Shown: positions 32,685 to 41,685 of the stretch, one piece after another
Position numbering within the stretch: the stretch's first letter is position 1
Layout: every line of letters begins with the position of its first letter
Origin: CBIFVZ01 sp966185765
Lineage (GTDB): Bacteria > Pseudomonadota > Gammaproteobacteria > Enterobacterales > Enterobacteriaceae
DNA: 50,646 nucleotides
Direction of reading: 5' to 3'
Assembly: GCA_966185765.1 (NCBI GenBank)
Contig: CBIFVZ010000015.1
Coordinates: forward strand, 1 to 50,646
Translations under genes and position numbers: made by a program
The notes under the pieces: generated by a model
What the model saw: only the letters and a program-made list of their open reading frames with translations
The model's database searches: none
What the model was told of the DNA's origin: nothing

Positions 32685-33824
32685 ATGGCATTCAATTTCG
32701 ACGAGGCTATCGATCGCCGTCACAGCGACAGCGCAAAGTGGAATAAATTTCCTGAACATGTCCTGCCGTTGTGGGTCGCAGACATGGATTATCGCTCACC
32801 GCCATGCGTTACCGACGCCCTTAACGAGCGTATTGCTCACGGCGTATTTGGTTACGGCGTGCCGCCAACCGCGTTTATTGATGCCGCGATTGCCCACTGC
32901 GAACAGCGCTACGGCTGGCACCTGGACTCAACGTGGCTTGTTGTCCTGCCAGGTGTCGTGACCGGCCTTAATTTGTGCGTGCGCGCCTTTTGTGAGGCGC
33001 AGGCTATGACCATTGCGCCCACCCCCATTTACCCACCATTTCGCAAAGCGGCAGCGATAGCAGGTTACGGGCAACGTAATGCACCGCTGGTGGTGCAAGA
33101 CGGCAGATTGGTGGTGGATTATGCAAGCCTTGAGCCTCAGATGTGCGGACAGGAAAAACTGCTCATGCTGTGCAACCCGCAAAATCCCGGCGGCACGGTC
33201 TATACCCGCGCAGAACTTGAAGCACAGCTGGCGTTTGCTCAACGCCACAACCTCATCGTCTGCTCTGATGAGATTCACTGTGACCTGGTGCTGGACGAAA
33301 GCGCGCGCCACATTGCGTTCGCCACATTGAGCGAAGACGCGGCCCAGCGCAGTATTACGCTGATGTCGCCGTCCAAAACCTACAATATTGCCGGGCTTGG
33401 CGCCTCGCTCGCGATTATCCCCAACCCGGAACTGCGCAGGCGTTTTATAGCTGCTCGCGAAGGAATTGTGCCATCAGTAGACATCCTGGCGCTCACCGCA
33501 GGTGCTGCCGCCTGGCGCGGTGGTGCCCCCTGGCTTAAAGAACTGTTGGTTTACCTGCGCGCTAACCGCGACAGGCTGGTAAGTGCCGTTAATGAAGTCG
33601 CGGGCTTAGAAATGAAGGTTCCTCAGGCAACCTACCTCGGCTGGATTGACGCCAGCGGGCTTAACGCCGGGAACCCGACAAAATTGTTCCACCGTGCCGG
33701 GCTAGGCGTGTCACCAGGTGTGGATTTTGGCGAACCGCAGTTCGTGCGCGTTAACTTTGGGTGCACAAAGGCAACGCTTGAAGACGCTCTGTCGCGGCTA
33801 CAAACCCTGAAGCAGCAATGGTAA
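32685..33824 (+). CDS. PatB/MalY-like PLP-dependent C-S lyase
   Basis: This fold-type I aminotransferase relative has 379 residues. The PLP Lys is Lys231 in MSPSKTYNIAGLGAS. The cofactor-binding Asn and Asp/Tyr are in LCNPQNPGGTVYTR and SDEIHCDLVL. The N-terminal LPLWVADMDYRSPP is the mark of the MalY/PatB group, which splits cystathionine or cysteine conjugates. No separate regulatory domain is fused to it. The ATG at 32685 has AAGGA about ten bases upstream. E. coli has no such gene at this site, between cutC and yecM. Confidence 0.85.
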   Translation: MAFNFDEAIDRRHSDSAKWNKFPEHVLPLWVADMDYRSPPCVTDALNERIAHGVFGYGVPPTAFIDAAIAHCEQRYGWHLDSTWLVVLPGVVTGLNLCVRAFCEAQAMTIAPTPIYPPFRKAAAIAGYGQRNAPLVVQDGRLVVDYASLEPQMCGQEKLLMLCNPQNPGGTVYTRAELEAQLAFAQRHNLIVCSDEIHCDLVLDESARHIAFATLSEDAAQRSITLMSPSKTYNIAGLGASLAIIPNPELRRRFIAAREGIVPSVDILALTAGAAAWRGGAPWLKELLVYLRANRDRLVSAVNEVAGLEMKVPQATYLGWIDASGLNAGNPTKLFHRAGLGVSPGVDFGEPQFVRVNFGCTKATLEDALSRLQTLKQQW

Positions 33825-33967
33825 ACAATCATTTTACCCCAATAGCGGCGAGGTAGCGTTGGGCCTGCATGTTGGCAGCCCACGCTCATCTGCTGCGCTA
33901 TCTGAGTGATACCCGAGTCGGATGAATGTACAACCCGGGGTACAGGCTACATCAATGCGCGGACAGA

Positions 33968-34537
33968 CTATCGCGCCTGGCGTTGCTCGCTCGCTACCAC
34001 ATCCTCAAGAGCATATGGATGAAATTTAATGGTCGTTTTACCATCTGTTACCGCAAGCGTGGGGTTGGGCAGGCGCTCATTTTCGCCCTTCGGTGAGCTG
34101 GTTTTGACACTCAGCCCGGGCTTACTCAACCCCTCATCGCTCAGCAAGGCCAGCGCGCGCGCATTAAGCGTTTCCGGTGCGCCGGGCAGGACAATTTCAA
34201 TATGCTCCCAGCCTTCATGCGCATAGCGCTTTTCACCCGGCCACGGTAATTCAATAAGCGTAAAACGCCAGTGCGCCACGCGCACCGGTTCATGCAGACG
34301 GAACAGGCGAATCGGCCGTCCATTAATTACGCTCTCACTCAATAACACGCCGCAACGCTCAAACCCACGCTGCCAGCGCTCGGCGGTGGTGTTCTGATGG
34401 CAACGCAGCGAAATGTGGTCGGCATTAAGCGGTGCCACATCCAGGCCAACACGCTCTGCCAGCCCTTCCAGCGCCTGGGTAAAGCGCGGTAAATCGGCAA
34501 CAATATCCTGTAACTCTTCTATGTCCTGCCAGTTCAT
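33968..34537 (-). CDS. yecM: YecM, VOC-superfamily protein
   Basis: This 189-residue protein is close to E. coli YecM (about 188). The fold is that of vicinal-oxygen-chelate metalloenzymes, with candidate metal ligands in NADHISLRCHQN, HEGWEHIEIVLPG and the C-terminal TIKFHPYALEDVV. The metal and substrate are not established. It is divergent from argS, as in E. coli. Confidence 0.93.
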   Translation of the reverse strand: MNWQDIEELQDIVADLPRFTQALEGLAERVGLDVAPLNADHISLRCHQNTTAERWQRGFERCGVLLSESVINGRPIRLFRLHEPVRVAHWRFTLIELPWPGEKRYAHEGWEHIEIVLPGAPETLNARALALLSDEGLSKPGLSVKTSSPKGENERLPNPTLAVTDGKTTIKFHPYALEDVVASEQRQAR

Positions 34538-34628
34538 CTGTTTCTCCCGCTCTCGTTATGCCCGGTAATCTACCTGTATTGGCCGCGTATCGCTACCCGC
34601 TACGCACGTGCTGACGCGTGCGTGAAGG

Positions 34629-34657
34629 CTGACGCTGACGGCGAAATGCAGTATACT
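34629..34657 (+). promoter_or_regulatory. probable sigma-70 promoter of argS
   Basis: CTGACG (34629-34634) and TATACT (34652-34657) are separated by 17 bp. They lie about 65 bases upstream of the argS start. Confidence 0.6.
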
Positions 34658-34720
34658 TTCGCCCTTATTTTTTCACTCCGTACGCCCTCGCGGGCGCTGC
34701 AAAAAATGTAAGGTAACCCG

Positions 34721-36454
34721 GTGAATATTCAGGCACTTCTCTCAGATAAAGTCAGCCAGGCGCTGATTGCCGCAGGCGCGAGCGCAGACTGTGAACCTCA
34801 GGTTCGCCAGTCCGCCAGGCCGCAGTTTGGCGACTATCAGGCTAATGGCGTCATGCCCATCGCAAAGAAAATGGGCATGGCCCCGCGACAGCTGGCTGAG
34901 CAAGTCGTCGCACAGCTGAACCTCACCGGTATTGCCAGCAAGGTCGACATCGCCGGTCCTGGTTTTATTAATATCTTTCTTGAACCCGCTTTCCTTGCCC
35001 GCCTTATTGATGACGCCGTAAAAAGCGAACGCGTGGGCGTGGCAAAAGTGGCACAGCCGCAAACCGTGGTGGTTGACTACTCAGCCCCTAACGTTGCCAA
35101 AGAGATGCACGTCGGCCATGTCCGTTCCACTATCATCGGTGACGCCGCAGTACGTACGCTGGATTTCCTCGGACATAACGTAATTCGTGCTAACCACGTC
35201 GGCGACTGGGGCACCCAGTTCGGCATGCTTATCGCTTACCTGGAAAAGCAGCAGAACGAAAATGCCGGTGAGATGGCGCTCGCAGATCTCGAAGGTTTCT
35301 ACCGTGAAGCCAAGAAAACCTATGATGAAGACGAAGCCTTTGCTGAACGGGCGCGCGGTTACGTCGTCAAACTACAGGGTGGTGACGAGTACTGCCGTCA
35401 GATGTGGCGCAAACTGGTGGACATCACCATGACGCAAAACCAGATAACCTATCAGCGTCTGAATGTCACCCTGACGCGGGACGACGTCATGGGCGAAAGC
35501 CTGTACAACCCGATGCTGCCTGGCATTGTGGCGGACCTTAAAGCGAAAGGTCTGGCGGTTGAAAGCGAAGGCGCAACGGTGGTCTTCCTGGATGAATACA
35601 AAAATAAAGAAGGCGAACCGATGGGCGTCATCATCCAGAAAAAGGATGGCGGCTATCTCTACACCACAACGGATATTGCCTGCGCCAAATACCGCTACGA
35701 AACCCTGCATGCCGACCGCGTGCTGTATTACATCGACTCACGCCAGCATCAGCATTTGATGCAGGCATGGACCATCGTGCGCAAAGCCGGTTACGTACCA
35801 GAGTCCGTTCCACTGGAGCACCACATGTTCGGCATGATGTTGGGTAAAGACGGTAAACCGTTCAAAACGCGCGCCGGTGGCACCATCAAACTCTCGGAGC
35901 TGCTTGATGAGGCTATGGATCGCGCCCGTCGTCTGGTGGGTGAGAAAAACCCGGATATGGACGCTGCTGAACTGGAGAACCTGGCGCGTGCGGTTGGTAT
36001 CGGTGCGGTGAAATACGCTGACTTATCAAAAAGCCGTACTACCGACTACATTTTTGACTGGGACAACATGCTGGCGTTCGAAGGTAATACCGCGCCGTAT
36101 ATGCAGTACGCTTACACCCGTGTACTGTCGGTGTTCCGTAAAGCCGGTATTGCTGAAAGCGAGCTGACTGCCCCGGTAGTGATAAGCGAAGATCGCGAAG
36201 CCGCGCTGGCCGCACGCCTGTTGCAGTTTGAAGAAACGTTGGGTGTCGTCGCGCGTGATGGCACGCCGCACGTGATGTGCGCCTACCTGTACGACCTGGC
36301 AGGCCTGTTCTCAGGTTTTTACGAGCACTGCCCTATTCTCAGCGCCGAAAGCGATGAAATTCGTCAGAGTCGCCTGAAGCTGGCGCTGCTGACGGCCAGG
36401 ACGCTCAAGCTGGGCCTGGATACGCTGGGTATCGAAACCGTCGACCGCATGTAA
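34721..36454 (+). CDS. argS: ArgS, arginyl-tRNA synthetase
   Basis: This class I synthetase charges tRNA-Arg. The 577-residue protein equals E. coli ArgRS in length. The HIGH-type motif is HVGHVRST in VDYSAPNVAKEMHVGH. The N-terminal Add1 domain (ALIAAGASADCEPQVRQSA) and the C-terminal DALR anticodon-binding domain are present. The start codon is GTG with AAGGTAAC upstream. It ends at a strong terminator. The next gene in E. coli would be flagellar flhE, but here it is torY. Confidence 0.97.
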   Translation: MNIQALLSDKVSQALIAAGASADCEPQVRQSARPQFGDYQANGVMPIAKKMGMAPRQLAEQVVAQLNLTGIASKVDIAGPGFINIFLEPAFLARLIDDAVKSERVGVAKVAQPQTVVVDYSAPNVAKEMHVGHVRSTIIGDAAVRTLDFLGHNVIRANHVGDWGTQFGMLIAYLEKQQNENAGEMALADLEGFYREAKKTYDEDEAFAERARGYVVKLQGGDEYCRQMWRKLVDITMTQNQITYQRLNVTLTRDDVMGESLYNPMLPGIVADLKAKGLAVESEGATVVFLDEYKNKEGEPMGVIIQKKDGGYLYTTTDIACAKYRYETLHADRVLYYIDSRQHQHLMQAWTIVRKAGYVPESVPLEHHMFGMMLGKDGKPFKTRAGGTIKLSELLDEAMDRARRLVGEKNPDMDAAELENLARAVGIGAVKYADLSKSRTTDYIFDWDNMLAFEGNTAPYMQYAYTRVLSVFRKAGIAESELTAPVVISEDREAALAARLLQFEETLGVVARDGTPHVMCAYLYDLAGLFSGFYEHCPILSAESDEIRQSRLKLALLTARTLKLGLDTLGIETVDRM

Positions 36455-36473
36455 TCCATACCGCATACCTTAG

Positions 36474-36498
36474 CAGGGGCTTATGGCCCCTGTTTTTT
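36474..36498 (+). terminator. argS terminator
   Basis: CAGGGGC and GCCCCTG pair around TTATG, followed by TTTTTT, 20 bases after the argS stop. Confidence 0.9.
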
Positions 36499-36689
36499 CG
36501 CCCGCGCTATATTGCTCTACACACAACACTTCACACGATTAAATCAACAAAACTAAAGAAAACTTCAGACTTTTTCACCGTTCCTTACATTTATCCCTAT
36601 ACTACGCCTTTGTGGTTACACCGGCGGTGCCCAGCGCTACTCCATAAGCAGCGCGAGCCTGCTGCTGTTTTTTCTTTTATGGGATGATT

Positions 36690-37847
36690 ATGAGCGAACG
36701 AAAACTCTTTACAGCACGCCGCTGGGGCTGGCTGTGGGTACTGCTGGCAGGCATATTGCTGGGTGCCGCCCTGCTGGCTGGCACGGCAACCGTCATGCAC
36801 AAAACCAGCGATACTGAATTCTGCGTTTCCTGCCACTCCATGCAACAGCCGCTGGCTGAATACCAGGGCAGTGTGCATTTCCAGAACACCAAAGGCATCC
36901 GTGCCGAATGTGCCGACTGTCACGTACCGCACCAGCCGGTGAGCTATCTGAAAACCAAAGTGATGGCGCTTAAAGATGTCTGGGGTGAAATGACCGGCAA
37001 AATTGATACGCCAGAAAAATATGAGGCGCACAAACTGGCAATGGCACAAAACGTGTGGAAGACCCTCAAAGAGAATGACTCCGCCACCTGCCGCTCCTGC
37101 CACAGCTATGAGGCGATGGACGTGCTGGGCCAACGCCCGCAAGCGCGTCAGCAGCATCCGGTTGCCATTAAGAGCGGTGAAACCTGCATTGATTGTCATA
37201 AGGGTGTTGCGCACATCCTGCCGGATATGAGCAGCCTTGCCGCCGCTGGCGCGGGCGAACTGACCCGTGCAGCGGCCCTCACTCCGGACAGCGCTACGAC
37301 CCTGTATTCTATTTCCACCCAGCCCTTCTGGCTCAGCGCAGATGCAAAACAGCACAACGCGGGCAACCTGATGCCGTCTGCCGAACTCAAAGTGGTGAAG
37401 CGCGAAGGAGATATGGTGCAAGCCGATATCAACGGCTGGCAGCAGGACGGCGTCAGCGAAGTGTTTTACGCAGCCCAGGGCAAACGTATTCTGAGCGTGC
37501 TGCTGGGTGAAGAAGCCCGTACACAGCTAAAAACACTGAGCACCGCCACCGATAATGATACCGGTCTTGTCTGGCACAGCGTGGCGCTGCGCGTCTGGGT
37601 GCCCAAAAACCAGCTTATCGATGATAAACAAAAAATCTGGCACTACGCTGCCGATATGATGTCGGCCAACTGTACTGGCTGCCACGGTTTGACCGCGCTG
37701 GACCGTTTTAATGCTAACCAGTGGATTGGCGTGGTAAAAGGCATGGCGCCGCGCACGTCGTTAACGCAAGAACAGTTGCGGGTACTTACCCAATACGTTC
37801 AGCAACACGCCAGCGACATGCAGGCAGAAAACACGGCCAACCAGTAA
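36690..37847 (+). CDS. torY: TorY-like pentaheme c-type cytochrome
   Basis: This NapC/NirT/TorC-family quinol dehydrogenase passes electrons from menaquinol to a periplasmic reductase. The 385-residue protein has one N-terminal membrane anchor (WVLLAGILLGAALLAGT). Four CxxCH hemes sit at residues 45-49, 74-78, 134-138 and 166-170, and a fifth in CTGCH near residue 330, the TorC/TorY pattern. I prefer the ATG at 36690 to 36684 because of the GGGA spacing. It lies 12 bp before torZ. No torD chaperone or torRS genes are in the window. Confidence 0.9.
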   Translation: MSERKLFTARRWGWLWVLLAGILLGAALLAGTATVMHKTSDTEFCVSCHSMQQPLAEYQGSVHFQNTKGIRAECADCHVPHQPVSYLKTKVMALKDVWGEMTGKIDTPEKYEAHKLAMAQNVWKTLKENDSATCRSCHSYEAMDVLGQRPQARQQHPVAIKSGETCIDCHKGVAHILPDMSSLAAAGAGELTRAAALTPDSATTLYSISTQPFWLSADAKQHNAGNLMPSAELKVVKREGDMVQADINGWQQDGVSEVFYAAQGKRILSVLLGEEARTQLKTLSTATDNDTGLVWHSVALRVWVPKNQLIDDKQKIWHYAADMMSANCTGCHGLTALDRFNANQWIGVVKGMAPRTSLTQEQLRVLTQYVQQHASDMQAENTANQ

Positions 37848-37859
37848 GGAGACATCATT

Positions 37860-40343
37860 ATGAAAAACGATAACACTCACGCATTACAGGTCAGCCGCCG
37901 CCGTTTCCTGACAGGTGCCGCCGCGCTAATGAGCGTACCGCTGCTCTCCAGCCTGTGGCCCAAATCCGCGCTGGCGCAGGCCATCAGCCAGGCACTGCCG
38001 CAGTTTGTTGCCCTGCGCCAGGCGCAGCAGGGCATTCTTACTGGCGCGCACTGGGGCGCGTTTGAAGCCATCGTTAAAGATGGCCGTATGGTTGATGTTA
38101 AGCCGGTGCAGGACGATCCGGCGCCAAATGAACTCATCACGATGGCGCCCTACCAGGTGCACGCCGCTAACCGCGTAAAATACCCAATGGTGCGCAAAAG
38201 CTGGCTTGAAGGCGGCCCACTTAACTGCCGCCCTGAGCTGCGCGGACGCGACGAATGGGTACGCGTCAGCTGGGATAAAGCCCTGACGCTGGTGAGCGAG
38301 CAAATCACCCGACTGCAGAAAGAACATGGTCCACAGGCCATTCACGCAGGCTCCTACGGCTGGAAAAGCGTGGGTATGTTGCACAACAGCCGTACCCTGC
38401 TCCAGCGCCTGATGAACCTGACCGGCGGTTTTCTCGGTTACGCAGGGGATTACTCCACCGGCGCTGCACAAGTGATCATGGCTCACGTGGTTGGCTCTAT
38501 GGAAGTTTACGAGCAACAAACTGCATGGCCGAACGTGATTAACAATAGCGAGCTGGTGGTGCTTTGGGGCTGTAACCCGGCTATCACGCTCAAAAACAGC
38601 TGGAACGTGCCGGACCATGAAGGTCTGGCCGGTTTTGCCGCGTTAAAGAAAAAAGGCACCCGCGTTATCAGCATTGACCCGGTTTACAACGAAACCGCAC
38701 GCGAGCTTAACGCCCACTGGATGGCACCCCGCCCGTATACCGATAGCGCAATGATTGTGGGCCTCGCCCATACGCTGCTTGCCGAGAAACTGCATAACGC
38801 GGATTTCCTGAAAACCTACACGGTAGGGTTCGATAAGTTCGAAGCCTACCTTAACGGCGATGAAGACGGCGTGGTAAAAGACGCTGACTGGGCGGCCGCG
38901 ATTTGCGGCATTGAGGCTGATGACCTGCGCGAACTGGCGCACGACATGGCTAAACAGCGCACCATGATAATGGGCGGCTGGGGCATTCAGCGCCAGCACC
39001 ACGGTGAACAGCCGCACTGGCTGCTGGTGACCCTCGCTGCCATGCTCGGCCAGATTGGCCTGCCCGGCGGCGGCTTTGGCTTTAGCTATCACTACTCCTC
39101 CGGCGGCAGCCCGACGGCACGCGGTGGTATCCTGGCTGGTATTTCAGCGGGTAATGCGCCGAAGAACAGCCCAACGCCTATTCCGGTCGCACGTATCGCA
39201 GACTGCCTGGCGAATCCCGGCAAAACCATTGAATTCAATGGCGCGAAGGTGACGTATCCGGATGTGAAAATGGTCTATGTGGCGGGCGGCAACACCTTCC
39301 ATCAACATCAGGACACCAACAATCTGGTGAAAGCCTGGCAGCATCCCGAAACCATTATCGTCAATGAACCGTACTGGACGGCTACCGCGAAGTACGCCGA
39401 TATTGTGCTCCCGGCCACCACCAGCTATGAGCGTAACGATCTGGAGATGGGCGGCGATTATTCTCAGCTTTATGTCTTCCCGATGCACCAGTGCGTTACG
39501 CCGCAGCACGAGTCGCGCAACGACTTTGATATTTTTGCGGGCCTTGCCGAGAAGCTCGGCGTGCTGGATGCCTTCACCAACGGCAAAGACGAAATGCAGT
39601 GGCTCAAGGGCATGTACGACGACATGAAAGCCCAGGCGCGTGACGCCCGCGTGGCGCTGCCGCCGTTTGATATGTTCTGGGCATCCAACAACTACATTCG
39701 CTTCCCTGTGCCGGCACAGAACAAGCAATGGGTGCGTTTTGCTGATTTTCGCGAGAACCCGCTACTGAATCCGCTCGGCACTCCGTCTGGCAAAATCGAA
39801 ATCTACTCGGACACGGTGGCGAAAATGGGTTACAGCGACTGCCGGGGTATTCCATGCTGGTTGCCGCCGCACGAATGGTATCAGGGCCCTGAGGCACAGA
39901 AGTATCCGCTGTCGCTCAATACGGCTCACCCGGTAAACCGCCTGCACTCGCAACTCGACAACACGCCGCTGCGTGAGAAATATGCGGTAGCAGACCGTGA
40001 AGCTATCTGGATCCACCCAACCGATGCCAGCGCACGCGGCATTGCCGACGGCGAACTGGTACGCGCGTTTAACGACCGTGGGCAGATTCTGGTGGGTGCG
40101 AAAGTCACTGCCGACGTGCGCCCAGGCGCGGTGCGCATCAGCGAAGGCGCCTGGTTTGACCCGGCAGACCCGGCTGAGCCTGGTTCGCTGTGTAAAAACG
40201 GTAATGTGAACTGCCTGACCTTTGATATCGGCTCCTCCAGCCTCGCACAGGGTAACTGCGGGCAAATGGCGCAACTGGAGATTGAGAAGTACCAGGGGCC
40301 GGTGTTGAAGAACACGGCTCACGCGGTGCCGCAAGGCGCATAA
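37860..40343 (+). CDS. torZ: TorZ-like periplasmic TMAO/sulfoxide reductase, molybdopterin enzyme
   Basis: This 827-residue member of the DMSO/TMAO reductase family carries a Tat signal, SRRRFLTG at residues 12-19, with cleavage expected after SALA near residue 39. The molybdenum-binding Ser is at about 199 in GDYSTGAAQ. Cofactor motifs GGGFGFSYHY, VLPATTSYERND and LHSQLDNTPLREKY follow. It is closest in layout to TorA/TorZ and BisC, so N- or S-oxides are likely substrates. AAGGAG precedes the ATG. It is transcribed with torY and followed by a duplicated terminator. Confidence 0.9.
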   Translation: MKNDNTHALQVSRRRFLTGAAALMSVPLLSSLWPKSALAQAISQALPQFVALRQAQQGILTGAHWGAFEAIVKDGRMVDVKPVQDDPAPNELITMAPYQVHAANRVKYPMVRKSWLEGGPLNCRPELRGRDEWVRVSWDKALTLVSEQITRLQKEHGPQAIHAGSYGWKSVGMLHNSRTLLQRLMNLTGGFLGYAGDYSTGAAQVIMAHVVGSMEVYEQQTAWPNVINNSELVVLWGCNPAITLKNSWNVPDHEGLAGFAALKKKGTRVISIDPVYNETARELNAHWMAPRPYTDSAMIVGLAHTLLAEKLHNADFLKTYTVGFDKFEAYLNGDEDGVVKDADWAAAICGIEADDLRELAHDMAKQRTMIMGGWGIQRQHHGEQPHWLLVTLAAMLGQIGLPGGGFGFSYHYSSGGSPTARGGILAGISAGNAPKNSPTPIPVARIADCLANPGKTIEFNGAKVTYPDVKMVYVAGGNTFHQHQDTNNLVKAWQHPETIIVNEPYWTATAKYADIVLPATTSYERNDLEMGGDYSQLYVFPMHQCVTPQHESRNDFDIFAGLAEKLGVLDAFTNGKDEMQWLKGMYDDMKAQARDARVALPPFDMFWASNNYIRFPVPAQNKQWVRFADFRENPLLNPLGTPSGKIEIYSDTVAKMGYSDCRGIPCWLPPHEWYQGPEAQKYPLSLNTAHPVNRLHSQLDNTPLREKYAVADREAIWIHPTDASARGIADGELVRAFNDRGQILVGAKVTADVRPGAVRISEGAWFDPADPAEPGSLCKNGNVNCLTFDIGSSSLAQGNCGQMAQLEIEKYQGPVLKNTAHAVPQGA

Positions 40344-40353
40344 TATTGTAGAA

Positions 40354-40385
40354 AAGCTAACGCCACCGCAAGGTGGCGTTAGCTT
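40354..40385 (+). terminator. torZ terminator, first copy of the duplicated hairpin
   Basis: AAGCTAACGCCACC pairs perfectly with GGTGGCGTTAGCTT around a GCAA tetraloop, ten bases after the torZ stop. There is no T run after it. The outer AGCTT belongs to the family B element. Confidence 0.7.
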
Positions 40386-40478
40386 GCTGACAAAGAAGGA
40401 AAAAGCGTGGTTTTTCCTTCTTTTTTATTGGGTGTCATTCACCCTGTCTGAGACAGGATGAGGTAAGGCATCAGTCTC
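40381..40478. mobile_element. family B terminator-associated element, copy 1 (short form)
   Basis: This 98-bp non-coding element is flanked by exact 21-bp direct repeats (40360-40380 and 40479-40499), each a whole terminator hairpin with ACGCCACC, loop GCAA and GGTGGCGT. Its ends, AGCTTGCTGACA and the complement of GGCATCAGTCTC, match the ends of the element at 49008-49147 in the opposite orientation. Inside are an A/T hairpin (AAGAAGGAAAAA with TTTTTCCTTCTT), a shared GGGTGTCAT block, and a small CCTGTC/GACAGG hairpin. No open frame is present. Confidence 0.75.
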
Positions 40479-40502
40479 ACGCCACCGCAAGGTGGCGTTT
40501 TT
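40479..40502 (+). terminator. torZ terminator, second copy of the duplicated hairpin
   Basis: ACGCCACC, GCAA loop and GGTGGCGT are followed by TTTTT. This copy keeps the T run of the ancestral torZ terminator. Confidence 0.85.
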
Positions 40503-40580
40503 ATTTCGCTACCGACAAAAAGCGTAATCTCCACTTCATTAAGCTTTATTCAGGCATAATGCAGATATATTCAACACTAC

Positions 40581-40859
40581 GTGGGATTACTCCTTGAGCA
40601 TTGCTCAATACTGTACTTTTTTATTAACCTACTGAAAAATGATGACGATTATGATAATAGCTACAGGGTAGCTATCGAATCAGCCGGTGAGAAAGCAATA
40701 CAGAATATAAACAGCATACAATTTCACGGTCCTGAAGAATTAGCCACTTTCAAAATCCCCTTAGCGCTTTATACGCTTACCCATGAAAGGATAAATAATA
40801 GTGGGATGTCCTTTCGCCACTATACAGAACTGTGTGAGCTTGCCACAATTCTGGAGTAA
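40581..40859 (+). CDS. orphan 92-residue open frame, doubtful
   Basis: An open frame from a GTG encodes a Leu/Ile/Asn-rich protein with a hydrophobic start (LLEHCSILYFFINLL) and then an acidic, helical part. I recognise no family. No ribosome site supports the GTG, and a later start is possible. Base composition is AT-rich. It lies in the region where E. coli carries flagellar and chemotaxis genes and could be a remnant or an acquired gene. Confidence 0.35.
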   Translation: MGLLLEHCSILYFFINLLKNDDDYDNSYRVAIESAGEKAIQNINSIQFHGPEELATFKIPLALYTLTHERINNSGMSFRHYTELCELATILE

Positions 40860-41236
40860 CCCTGGATACAGATATTACCTCTTGCTTCCAGCCCGTGAAG
40901 CTCTGGTTGACGGGCTGGCATTATTCGAATGCAAAATTGACGTTGCCCACCTGTATGGCATGGAGGCCTCTGGGTCGCAATAATTAACCGAATTGGCATC
41001 CCTGGCGATAGAAAACGACAACTGCAACCGTCTACTTTCGTAAAATATTGGCACAATCCACCCGGCAGAGGCTTCTGGACAGAAATGCAGGTTACTCCAC
41101 GGAGTAGCGACCTTACAGTGCCGCTACTCTTTTCAGTAATTTTGTTAAGCCGATCCCGTGTTGCGCAGGCAGCGTGACCTATTATGAATACTCTCAACAC
41201 ATTACCTCACGTCACAGGGACGTATCAGGAGGTGTA
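40860..41236. other. intergenic stretch before uspC
   Basis: I searched this stretch for remains of flhDC, motAB or che genes and recognised none. A hairpin CTTCCAGCCCGT/ACGGGCTGG-like inverted repeat lies near 40888-40920. Otherwise there is nothing I can support. Confidence 0.4.
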
Positions 41237-41659
41237 ATGCGTTATCAACACGTACTGGTTTCCGTTGCCTTAACCCCGGAAAGTCACCGCCTTGTGGAGC
41301 GTGCCGTCGCTATTGTTCGTCCGACTGGCGGGCGTATTACGTTATTTACCGTCGTCGGGGAGCCTGAACTGTATAACCACATGGCAGGCCCCATGCTGGA
41401 AAGCTTGCGTGAGCTGATGCATGAAGAAACGCGGATGTTTATGAACTCGCTGGTGGCCCAGGCTGGCTATCCCATTACGCGTACGCTGCTTGCCAGCGGG
41501 GAATTGAGCGCACAACTCAACGCCGCCTGTAAGCGTGACGGCGTTGATTTACTGATTTGTGGTAATCACAACCGGGATTTTTTTGGCAATATGCTGTGCT
41601 CAGCCCGAAGTGTGGTGGCCGCCAGCAAGGTTGATGTACTGCTGGTGGCACTGGGTTAA
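41237..41659 (+). CDS. uspC: UspC, universal stress protein
   Basis: This 140-residue protein is homologous to E. coli UspC (142). The N-terminal strand is YQHVLVSVALTPESHRLVERAVAI, and DLLICGNHNRDFFGNMLCSARSVVAASKVDVLLV carries the C-terminal Usp block. The consensus ATP-binding GxxGxxxxG-S is degraded, as in the UspC/D group. AGGAGGTGTA is an excellent ribosome site. In E. coli UspC is induced in stationary phase and osmotic stress, fitting the neighbouring otsBA. Confidence 0.93.
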   Translation: MRYQHVLVSVALTPESHRLVERAVAIVRPTGGRITLFTVVGEPELYNHMAGPMLESLRELMHEETRMFMNSLVAQAGYPITRTLLASGELSAQLNAACKRDGVDLLICGNHNRDFFGNMLCSARSVVAASKVDVLLVALG

Positions 41660-41685
41660 GCGGGCGCTCTACGCGCCCGCCCGGT

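Noticed and set aside
36597..37421. 274-codon open frame on the minus strand opposite torY
   Set aside because: It is antisense to the pentaheme cytochrome gene. The His- and Arg-rich translation resembles no family.
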